DNA from: an uncultured Collinsella sp.
Lineage (GTDB): Bacteria; Actinomycetota; Coriobacteriia; Coriobacteriales; Coriobacteriaceae
DNA: 24,512 bases
Direction of reading: 5' to 3'
NCBI GenBank assembly: GCA_900548255.1
Contig: URKH01000027.1
Coordinates: forward strand, 1 to 24,512
Under the pieces are notes generated by a model. That model was given only the letters and a program-made list of their open reading frames with translations. It was not told the DNA's origin and did no database searches. The position numbers were made by a program, and so were the translations under genes. Shown here one piece after another: positions 1-7,111 of this stretch; position 1 is the stretch's first letter; each line of letters opens with the position of its first letter.

Positions 1-42
1 CGTAGCCCGAGACGGTCCCGGGCTGACAATTTCGACTGTAAT

Positions 43-88
43 GGACGTTCTTAAACGACTAGTCATTCAAGAACGTCCCCAATGACTA
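43..88. repeat. Overlapping inverted repeats downstream of rpoD
   Basis: Two inverted repeats overlap here. One pairs 43-52 (GGACGTTCTT) with 69-78 (AAGAACGTCC), a perfect 10-bp stem. The other pairs 60-67 (TAGTCATT) with 81-88 (AATGACTA), a perfect 8-bp stem. They share bases, so only one can form at a time. A further imperfect hairpin (4-12 with 16-24) lies at the window edge. No gene is visible in 1-93. Confidence 0.55.
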
Positions 89-93
89 CATGA

Positions 94-127
94 AAGCGCC
101 CCCAAGCGGATGTGCTTGAGGGCGCTT
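94..127 (-). terminator. Hairpin terminator after rpoD
   Basis: A 14-bp stem with one mismatch pairs 94-107 with 114-127 around a 6-nt loop, starting 14 bases after the rpoD stop codon. The T tract on the minus strand is short, so termination may be only moderately efficient. It is the natural 3' end of the long rimP-to-rpoD transcription unit. Confidence 0.6.
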
Positions 128-140
128 CTTGCTTGCGAGG

Positions 141-1490
141 TTATGACTCGATGTAGTCCTTGAGCTTGCTCGAACGGCTCGGGTGACGGAGCTTGGCCAG
201 GGTCTTGGACTCGATCTGGCGGATACGCTCGCGCGTGACGCCAAACTCGCGGCCGACTTCCTCGAGCGTGCGGGGATGCCCGTCGACAAGGCCAAAGCGC
301 AGCTCGATAACCTTGCGCTCACGATCGGCAAGCGAGTCGAGCACCTGAGTGAGCTGCTCCTGCAGCATGGAGAAGCTGGCGGCATCGGGCGGAACGATAG
401 CCTGGGAGTCCTCGATAAAGTCGCCCAGCTGGGAATCCTCTTCCTCGCCGATGGGGGTCTCGAGCGACACGGGCTCCTGCGAGATCTTCTGGATCTCGCG
501 GACGCGGTCGGCGCTCATGTCCATCTCGGCACCGATCTCCTCGGGGGTCGGGTCGCGACCCAGGTCCTGAAGGAGCTGGCGCTGCACGCGGACGAGCTTG
601 TTGATAGTCTCAACCATATGCACGGGAATACGGATGGTACGGGCCTGATCGGCAATGGCGCGCGTAATGGCCTGACGGATCCACCACGTGGCGTACGTGG
701 AGAACTTAAAGCCCTTCTGGTAGTCGAACTTCTCGACGGCGCGGATCAGACCGAGGTTGCCCTCCTGGATCAGGTCAAGGAACAGCATGCCGCGGCCGAC
801 ATAGCGTTTGGCGATGGAGACGACCAGACGCAGGTTTGCGCTGATGAGTGCCTGCTTGGCTTCGAGGCCCACGTTCTCAATGCGCGTAAGACGACGCATC
901 TCGGCACGCGTGAGCTCGAGCTCGCCGGCATCGGCAGCCTCGAGCTTCTCGGTGGCCTCGAGACCGGCCTCGATCTTCATGGCCAAATCGACCTCTTCGG
1001 AGGCGGTCAGCAGGTCGACCTTGCCGATCTCCTTGAGGTACATACGAACCGGATCGCCGGTCAGCATCACCGTGGAGGCATCGATGCCACGCACGCGGGA
1101 GCGTGAACGGGACGTGCGCACGGTGCGCTTCTTCTTGCTCTTGGAAGAACCCATCTCGGCATCGGCCTGACGGGCCATCTTGAGCTCGTGATCGTCGAGC
1201 GAGCCGGAATCGTGCTCGTCGTCGTCATCGAAATCGTCGGTATCGGTATCGTTATCGTCATCGTCGACGTCCATGGGGGCGTCGTCGTTACCGCTCGCGG
1301 AGATAATCTGGATGCCGCTGTTGCGCAGCGCGGAATACACCGCGGTGAGCTGCTCGTCAGAAACATCGATATCCTTCAGGGCGACCTGAATCTCGTCCTC
1401 GGTTACCGAAGTCCTGTTTGAGCCGTTGCCCATGAGCTTTGCAACGTAGGATTCCAGCCCAGTACCCGTGCTCTCAGTCTTTTTTGGCAC
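141..1490 (-). CDS. rpoD: Primary sigma factor RpoD/SigA (sigma-70)
   Basis: Housekeeping sigma factor that directs RNA polymerase to -10/-35 promoters. About 449 residues. A region 1.1-like N-terminus is followed by a strongly acidic Asp-rich stretch and then a Lys/Arg/Ser-rich stretch. Region 1.2 (DPVRMYLKEIG), region 2 (NLRLVVSIAKRYVGRGM, then TYATWWIRQAITRAI), region 3 and region 4.2 (TLEEVGREFGVTRERIRQIE) follow; these are the group 1 signatures. I chose the GTG at 1490 because AAGGGAG lies 5 bases upstream (1502-1496). The ATG at 1505 would place that ribosome binding site inside the gene and has none of its own. It is the last gene of the cluster, 110 bp after dnaG, with no other gene between them. 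Confidence 0.95.
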   Translation of the reverse strand: MPKKTESTGTGLESYVAKLMGNGSNRTSVTEDEIQVALKDIDVSDEQLTAVYSALRNSGIQIISASGNDDAPMDVDDDDNDTDTDDFDDDDEHDSGSLDDHELKMARQADAEMGSSKSKKKRTVRTSRSRSRVRGIDASTVMLTGDPVRMYLKEIGKVDLLTASEEVDLAMKIEAGLEATEKLEAADAGELELTRAEMRRLTRIENVGLEAKQALISANLRLVVSIAKRYVGRGMLFLDLIQEGNLGLIRAVEKFDYQKGFKFSTYATWWIRQAITRAIADQARTIRIPVHMVETINKLVRVQRQLLQDLGRDPTPEEIGAEMDMSADRVREIQKISQEPVSLETPIGEEEDSQLGDFIEDSQAIVPPDAASFSMLQEQLTQVLDSLADRERKVIELRFGLVDGHPRTLEEVGREFGVTRERIRQIESKTLAKLRHPSRSSKLKDYIES

Positions 1491-1600
1491 AGATTCTCCC
1501 TTCATAGTCCACAGGACTCAATACTTTAGCACACACATAGGCGTCTATACCCAAAAAGAGGACTGGATATAGGCGAGAATACGCTGGTTGACCACAACAT

Positions 1601-3709
1601 CTAGGCCTGTTCGGTGCCTGCGGCCTCCAGACCGATCAAACGGAACGGGTCCGCCACGCCGCCGATAGACTTTTGCAGCTCGCGTTGACGCTGCGAATCC
1701 TGCGCGGCCTGCACGGTCAACGCGCGACGGGCCTCATCATCGAGCGAACGGTCCTGGCGCAGCTTGGCCTGTGCGGCACGCATGCGGCGCTTGATGGTGT
1801 AGAGCTCGAGCGTATCGAGCATGAACACGATGTTCGTCTCGGTGGGGTGCTTGCTCGTCGCGGAGATGCGCCCGGCACTCACAAGCGTTGCCGCCTCGGG
1901 ACAGACCGAGCGCGCCGCATCCATGCAGGCTGCAGGATCGGTTCCCGGCGGCGTTGCCAGAACGGCCCATGCGATGGACTCGTGACGTGGGTCAACCCAC
2001 TCGATAGAGCAGATGCGGTCGGCATACGTGCGGAACAGGTCGGGGTAGCTCGTGAGCATCGTCAACAGCTCGCGCTCCCCTGCCAAGGACTTGCGCTCAA
2101 GATCAGTAAGAACCATCGGCGCCGCCGCAGCCGGAGCGCCCGAACCATCAGTCACAGGCACAGCACCCATACCATCAGGCACATCGATCGGCGGCAGGTC
2201 GTCGACGACCTCCACGGGCGCGGCACCGTAGGCATCGAGCGGGACGTAGCCATACGGCTCTTCTTCGACCGGCGCGGACACCGGCGGCGTCGCGCCCGAT
2301 GCCCAAGCACCGCGAGATGCCCCCTGCGAACCAGACGTCCGACCGCCCGCGCTACCAGAGCGCTCGGCTTGCGCCCGCTGGCGTTCATAGTTCTGCTCAC
2401 GACGTCGTTCCGCATCTTCGCGCTTGGCGACATCGCGAAACACGCGACCCGAACTCGCGCGAACCGTCTCCAGATCCAAACCCAGCAGATCGGCAATCTG
2501 GATAAAGTATGTGTCGATCATATAGCTATCGCGCAGCGGATAGATAAGCGTCAGCGCATCTTCCAGCGCCTTGGCACGACCGCCCGGCGTGGTGATGTCA
2601 CTCGACTCCTGCAGCGAACGGTAGACAAAGTCCATGAGCGGCTCGGCAGCGTCGATGCGCGCCTGAAGCTCCTGTCCACCATGCGCCGTGATGAACTCCA
2701 TGGGGTCGTTGCCGTCGGGCAGCACCACGCAGCGCAGGTCCATCGAATCCTGCTCGATAAATTGAATCGCGCGACGGGCGGCCTTCTGGCCCGCGGCATC
2801 GCCATCGAACATATACACGATACGCTTGGCAAAGCGGGTGAGCGTCTTGACGTGATGCTCCGTGAGCGCGGTGCCCAGCGTGGCGACAACGTTTTTGATC
2901 CCCGCCTCCCAGCAGGCGATACAATCGGTATAGCCCTCCACCACGATGGCCGTATCCTGCGCGACGATAAACTCCTTGGCCCAGTTAAAGCCATAGAGGT
3001 TTCGCTTTTTATGGAACACGCTCGTCTCGGCGGTGTTGAGGTACTTGGGTTGGCCGTCACCCATGATGCGCCCGCCAAAGGCAATGTTGTGACCCTGCTC
3101 GTCAAAGATGGGAAACATCACGCGGTCGTAGAAGCGGTCGGCAAGCTGCCCGCGCCCGCGGCTCACGGCAACGTTGGCGTCGATCATCTCCTGCGGGGTA
3201 AAACCCGCCTGGGACAGGTGCGACACCAGCGCGTTGCGGCCCGGTGCAAAGCCCAGGCAGTAGCGGCGGCAGACGTCGCCACCCATACCACGGCTGGCAA
3301 AGTACTCGCGTGGACGGCCGTCCTTACCGCGCATAAGCATGGTGTGGTAGAACTGGGCGGTCTCGGCACACAGATCGTAGATGCGGGCACGCTTGGTACC
3401 GCGCTCGCGACGATCTCCGGTGTCATGCAGCTCAATACCCGCACGATCGGCCAAATAGCGGATTGACTCGGGAAAGCTCAGGTTTTCGCGCTTCATGATA
3501 TAGGTGAAGACGTCGCCGCCTTCGCCGCAGCCAAAGCAGTGCCAGACCTGCGTAGCGGGGATAATGTGGAAAGAAGGCGTCTTTTCGCCATGGAAGGGGC
3601 AGCAACCCCAAAACTCATGGCCGCGGGGCTTGAGCTCAACCGTATCCTGCACGATGGCAACTAAGTCGGACGCAGCGCGTACCTGGTCTTTTTCCTCATC
3701 GCTAATCAC
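1601..3709 (-). CDS. dnaG: DNA primase DnaG
   Basis: Synthesises RNA primers for lagging-strand replication and works with the replicative helicase. 702 residues. The N-terminal CHC2 zinc domain is intact (C37, H40, C58, C61 in CPFHGEKTPSF...HCFGCG). The catalytic core carries the TOPRIM motifs EGYTD (E258) and FDGDAAG (D302, D304). A low-complexity Gly/Ser/Ala/Gln linker at about 440-500 joins the C-terminal helicase-binding region. The start is GTG, overlapping the end of ribF by 8 bp, so translation is probably coupled. The pairing with rpoD downstream matches the dnaG-rpoD part of the classical macromolecular-synthesis operon. Confidence 0.96.
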   Translation of the reverse strand: MISDEEKDQVRAASDLVAIVQDTVELKPRGHEFWGCCPFHGEKTPSFHIIPATQVWHCFGCGEGGDVFTYIMKRENLSFPESIRYLADRAGIELHDTGDRRERGTKRARIYDLCAETAQFYHTMLMRGKDGRPREYFASRGMGGDVCRRYCLGFAPGRNALVSHLSQAGFTPQEMIDANVAVSRGRGQLADRFYDRVMFPIFDEQGHNIAFGGRIMGDGQPKYLNTAETSVFHKKRNLYGFNWAKEFIVAQDTAIVVEGYTDCIACWEAGIKNVVATLGTALTEHHVKTLTRFAKRIVYMFDGDAAGQKAARRAIQFIEQDSMDLRCVVLPDGNDPMEFITAHGGQELQARIDAAEPLMDFVYRSLQESSDITTPGGRAKALEDALTLIYPLRDSYMIDTYFIQIADLLGLDLETVRASSGRVFRDVAKREDAERRREQNYERQRAQAERSGSAGGRTSGSQGASRGAWASGATPPVSAPVEEEPYGYVPLDAYGAAPVEVVDDLPPIDVPDGMGAVPVTDGSGAPAAAAPMVLTDLERKSLAGERELLTMLTSYPDLFRTYADRICSIEWVDPRHESIAWAVLATPPGTDPAACMDAARSVCPEAATLVSAGRISATSKHPTETNIVFMLDTLELYTIKRRMRAAQAKLRQDRSLDDEARRALTVQAAQDSQRQRELQKSIGGVADPFRLIGLEAAGTEQA

Positions 3710-4709
3710 GGATACTCACCCCCTGCTCGCCCAAGTTGTGACGAATATCCTCGATATTACCCTCGACGGTCGAGATCAACTCATCCAGCGATTCGAACAC
3801 ACGCGAGGGACGCAGCCAGCGCGTAAACGCCAGCGAAACGGAAGCTCCGTACAGGTCGCCCGTATAACCAATTAAGTTAGCCTCGAGATGCGATGAAGCG
3901 GCATCGTCGGCATACGTCGGCGGCAGGCCGACATTAACGGCAGCGGGCCACGCGATGTCATCGACGAGTACCAGACCCTCATACACACCATCGGCAGGCA
4001 CCTGAATGCCGTCGGGAACCTGCAGGTTTGCCGTGGGAAAGCCCATGTCAGAACCCTCGTGACGGCCACGAATAACACCGCCACGCAGCATATACGGGCG
4101 GCCGAGCAACTCAGCAGCAAGCTCCACATGGCCCTGTCCCAGCTCATGACGAATGCGGGTGGCGCAAATGGCCTCACCGCCCTCGCAAAGCAGGTCGTGA
4201 CCATACACGTCAACGCCGCGCTCGGAACCCCAAGAGCGCATCTCGGCAACACCAGAAGCACCGCCACGACCCAGCCTAAAGTCGCTGCCAACGCGAATCG
4301 AACGAATGTCGACCAGACGCGACACCAGCGAGAGAAAAGCAACATGGTCGAGTGCCGCAACCTCAGGCGTAAAGGGAACGGCCACCACCGCATCGACCCC
4401 GGTCTGAGCCAAGGCATGTAGACGGTCGGCCGTCGTCATCAATTTTTGAGCGGGCGAAGGACTCACCACAACGTCCGGATCGGGATCGAAAGTGACCACG
4501 ACCGCCTTGCAATCATGGGCGCGCGCATCGCTAACAAGCGCCGCAATGAGCTCCTGGTGTCCACGGTGAACGCCGTCGAACACGCCGATGGCAATCGATG
4601 CGGCACCCAGGTGCTCACACTTATCAAACGCATCGGCAGTAACGATGTGAGCCACGTCCGACTCGCCCGCGAAAAAAATACGCGCGAGCTCGTGAGCGGA
4701 CAACATCAT
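3702..4709 (-). CDS. ribF: Bifunctional riboflavin kinase/FMN adenylyltransferase RibF
   Basis: Converts riboflavin to FMN and then FAD in the cytoplasm. 335 residues, a typical RibF length. The N-terminal nucleotidyltransferase domain shows the FDGVHRGH motif (residues 44-51) and ATRIR (about 183-187). The C-terminal kinase domain carries GFPTANL (223-229), the flavokinase signature. Its start overlaps the truB stop by 4 bp (ATGA) and its end overlaps dnaG by 8 bp, so it sits tightly inside the operon. A second ATG directly follows the first (MM), so the start is uncertain by one codon. Confidence 0.95.
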   Translation of the reverse strand: MMLSAHELARIFFAGESDVAHIVTADAFDKCEHLGAASIAIGVFDGVHRGHQELIAALVSDARAHDCKAVVVTFDPDPDVVVSPSPAQKLMTTADRLHALAQTGVDAVVAVPFTPEVAALDHVAFLSLVSRLVDIRSIRVGSDFRLGRGGASGVAEMRSWGSERGVDVYGHDLLCEGGEAICATRIRHELGQGHVELAAELLGRPYMLRGGVIRGRHEGSDMGFPTANLQVPDGIQVPADGVYEGLVLVDDIAWPAAVNVGLPPTYADDAASSHLEANLIGYTGDLYGASVSLAFTRWLRPSRVFESLDELISTVEGNIEDIRHNLGEQGVSIRD

Positions 4710-5638
4710 CGAACACCGCCGATTGCCTGCGGAAACACGTGCTCCATGACAAAGCGGCCACCCTCGATGCGGGCGAGCGCCTTGAGTCCCCCATCGAGCA
4801 CCAACGCAAAAGGCGACTTCGAGGTATCGAAATCGGCAAGCGCACGCTCAACGGGAATGCGTCGACCGCAGAGCAGATCGTCGGCAAGATTGCCCGGCAA
4901 GTCAACACGCGTGGCGCCCAGGGCCGCAATGGGATCCAGGGCAAAGCCAGCCGCGGACTCGGGAGAAAACTCCTCGACCGCATGACAAGCGCCAATGGAA
5001 ACAACACCGGAGGCCGTGCGGCGCAGCGCGGAAATGTGCGCGGCGCTCTCGCAGGCGCGGCCCAAATCGCGAGCGAGCGCACGGATATAGGTACCCTTGC
5101 TCACTGAGAACGCCACGGTCCACACACACGTATCACCTTCGCCTCCCACGGCGATCAGGTCGGCGGCATAGACCTCGACGGGGCGCGGAGGTAGGTCCAC
5201 CGCATTGCCCTCGCGAGCAGACTTGTAGGCGCGAACGCCATTGACCGAGATAGCCGAAAACGCCGGCGGCACCTGCATCTGCGGACCCAGCAAAGCGGCC
5301 AAGCGCTCACGGGCATAGGCAGGATCGCGGAGCTCGTTGGCAACAGCCACCGTGCGGACCGCCTCGCCCTCCGCATCATCGGTATTGGTCTCGGCGCCAA
5401 ACGAGATGTCGGCGACATAGCTTTTGGTATCGAGGGTTAGCATGCCCAGCAAACGAGTAGCCTGGCCAACACCCACCACCATGACACCCGATGCCATGGG
5501 GTCGAGCGTGCCGGCATGGCCGACGCGACGCTCATGGAGGGCGCGCCGACATTGCGAGACCACATCGTGGGACGTGCAGCCCACCGGCTTATCGACGGCG
5601 AGCAGCATATTCAGTTGAGAAGGCGTACGACGAGCCAT
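4706..5638 (-). CDS. truB: tRNA pseudouridine(55) synthase TruB
   Basis: Isomerises uridine 55 to pseudouridine in the T arm of tRNAs. 310 residues. The N-terminal VDKPVGCTSHDVV and the catalytic motif GHAGTLDPMASGV (catalytic Asp46) are diagnostic for TruB, and a C-terminal extension of the usual kind is present. The start is 15 bp downstream of the nrnA stop. The ribosome binding site is weak (GGATGG), so coupling to upstream translation is plausible. It overlaps ribF by 4 bp. Confidence 0.96.
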   Translation of the reverse strand: MARRTPSQLNMLLAVDKPVGCTSHDVVSQCRRALHERRVGHAGTLDPMASGVMVVGVGQATRLLGMLTLDTKSYVADISFGAETNTDDAEGEAVRTVAVANELRDPAYARERLAALLGPQMQVPPAFSAISVNGVRAYKSAREGNAVDLPPRPVEVYAADLIAVGGEGDTCVWTVAFSVSKGTYIRALARDLGRACESAAHISALRRTASGVVSIGACHAVEEFSPESAAGFALDPIAALGATRVDLPGNLADDLLCGRRIPVERALADFDTSKSPFALVLDGGLKALARIEGGRFVMEHVFPQAIGGVR

Positions 5639-5653
5639 GTACCATCCAAAAAG

Positions 5654-6697
5654 TTAAAGCTCGACGGTCACCGAAGCGGGATCCTCCCCTACCAGTTCGG
5701 CCAGCATGGGAAGTGCCACGGTGAGCGTCTCGAGAATCGTTCCGTTGTTGGAGAAACCGGCGGCAGCGGGATGTCCGCCTCCGCCAAAAGCAGCAGCGAT
5801 CTCGGACACGTTGAGGTCGCCCTTGGAGCGCAGGTTGCCGCGCACCTTGCTATCGCCCTCAATGCCCTTCAGGAACAGGCAGACTTCGACGCCCATCACC
5901 GAGCGAACCACATCGACCAGGCCGTCGCACTCATCCGAGGTGACACCGCAGGCCTCAAGGTCACTCTGGTACGCGTAGCTATACGCGACGCGCCCGTGGG
6001 CCACCGTCTTGATGCGGCCCATAACGATGGACTTGAGGTGCAAAAACTCAACGCGCATGCTCTGGTAAACCTCGAGTGCCACACGCGCCGGATCGGCACC
6101 GTGGGCAACCAGACGCGAGGCTGCATGGAACGCGGCGGCATCGGCATTTTGATACTGAAAACGGCCGGTATCGGTAACCAAGCCACACAGCAGGCAGGTC
6201 GCAACGCCATCACGTGCGACAATGCCGCAATTGTCCAAGAAGCGGTCGATGATCATGGCGCAGGCTGCAGCTTCGACGCGCCTCAGGCTGAGCTCGGCAA
6301 ACTCCTCGCGCGCCGGATGGTGATCGAAGCACACCACATGCTTGGAGCGACGAAGCACCTCGGCGGAGTTGTTCAGGCGCTCTACGACCGGTACGTCCAC
6401 CGAGATGAACAGGTCAGGATTGCCAGTGTACGCAGATGCCGGCACCAGGCGATCGGAGCCTTCCATAAAGCGGTAGATACGCGGAACCGGGTCATCGTCT
6501 GCCAACAGCAGCGCAATGTCCTTGTTGGGAAAAAACTTCATGAGCGAAAGGCCCAGACCCAACACGGAGCCCAGGGCGTCGCCATCGGGAGAAGTGTGTC
6601 CCGAAATCGCAATGGAGGACGCACCCTCGATGAGCTCGAGGATGCGTCGCTGAATATCTGCAGACTCGCACGAGGCGAGGTCGGCGGAATTAGTCAT
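5654..6697 (-). CDS. nrnA: DHH-family oligoribonuclease/pAp phosphatase (NrnA type)
   Basis: Cytoplasmic DHH-DHHA1 phosphoesterase. NrnA-type enzymes degrade nanoRNAs and often dephosphorylate pAp. 347 residues. The metal-binding motifs are visible: HTSPDGDALGS (34-44), FDHHPA with the DHH triad at 125-127, and the C-terminal DHHA1 motif FGGGGHPAAAGF. It overlaps the end of rbfA by 8 bp. The rbfA-nrnA-truB order is common in Gram-positive bacteria and supports the assignment. The exact substrate preference cannot be read from the sequence. Confidence 0.9.
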   Translation of the reverse strand: MTNSADLASCESADIQRRILELIEGASSIAISGHTSPDGDALGSVLGLGLSLMKFFPNKDIALLLADDDPVPRIYRFMEGSDRLVPASAYTGNPDLFISVDVPVVERLNNSAEVLRRSKHVVCFDHHPAREEFAELSLRRVEAAACAMIIDRFLDNCGIVARDGVATCLLCGLVTDTGRFQYQNADAAAFHAASRLVAHGADPARVALEVYQSMRVEFLHLKSIVMGRIKTVAHGRVAYSYAYQSDLEACGVTSDECDGLVDVVRSVMGVEVCLFLKGIEGDSKVRGNLRSKGDLNVSEIAAAFGGGGHPAAAGFSNNGTILETLTVALPMLAELVGEDPASVTVEL

Positions 6698-7100
6698 CTA
6701 AAGCTGCCTCCTGGGCGGCATCCGCTATCGGATAGCCGTCCTCGTCCTTTTCGATCGCAAGCGTGGCGGGAACGTTTTCCAGCGCACGCGTGATGCGCTC
6801 GGCCTCATCGGTCGAGCGATCGATGCGAAAATCGAGCTCGGGCGTAACACGCCAATCGAGCGAGCGAGCCAACAGACTGCGAATACGGCCCTTAGCGCTT
6901 GCGAGCGCCTCCATGACCTCGTCGTAGCGGCTCGCATCGCACGACACGAACACACGCGCGAACGAACGGTCCACCGCGACCTCGACCGCGGTCAAAGTAA
7001 CCAGGTCGAGACGCGGATCGGAAACCTCAAAGAGCAGGATATAACCGAGCTTCTCGCGAAGCTGCTCGCCCAGACGGCGGGTTGCCTGCGTTTGCTTCAT
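6690..7100 (-). CDS. rbfA: Ribosome-binding factor A
   Basis: Small KH-like protein that binds the 30S subunit and helps 16S rRNA 5'-end maturation. 136 residues. It starts with a typical RbfA N-terminus (RRLGEQLREKLGYILLFEVSDPRL) and carries the conserved middle segment around VTLTAVEVAVDRSFARVFVS. The C-terminal tail is acidic. It begins 11 bp after the infB stop and overlaps nrnA by 8 bp. The order infB-rbfA is widely conserved. Confidence 0.94.
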   Translation of the reverse strand: MKQTQATRRLGEQLREKLGYILLFEVSDPRLDLVTLTAVEVAVDRSFARVFVSCDASRYDEVMEALASAKGRIRSLLARSLDWRVTPELDFRIDRSTDEAERITRALENVPATLAIEKDEDGYPIADAAQEAALDD

Positions 7101-7111
7101 AGCGCTACCCC

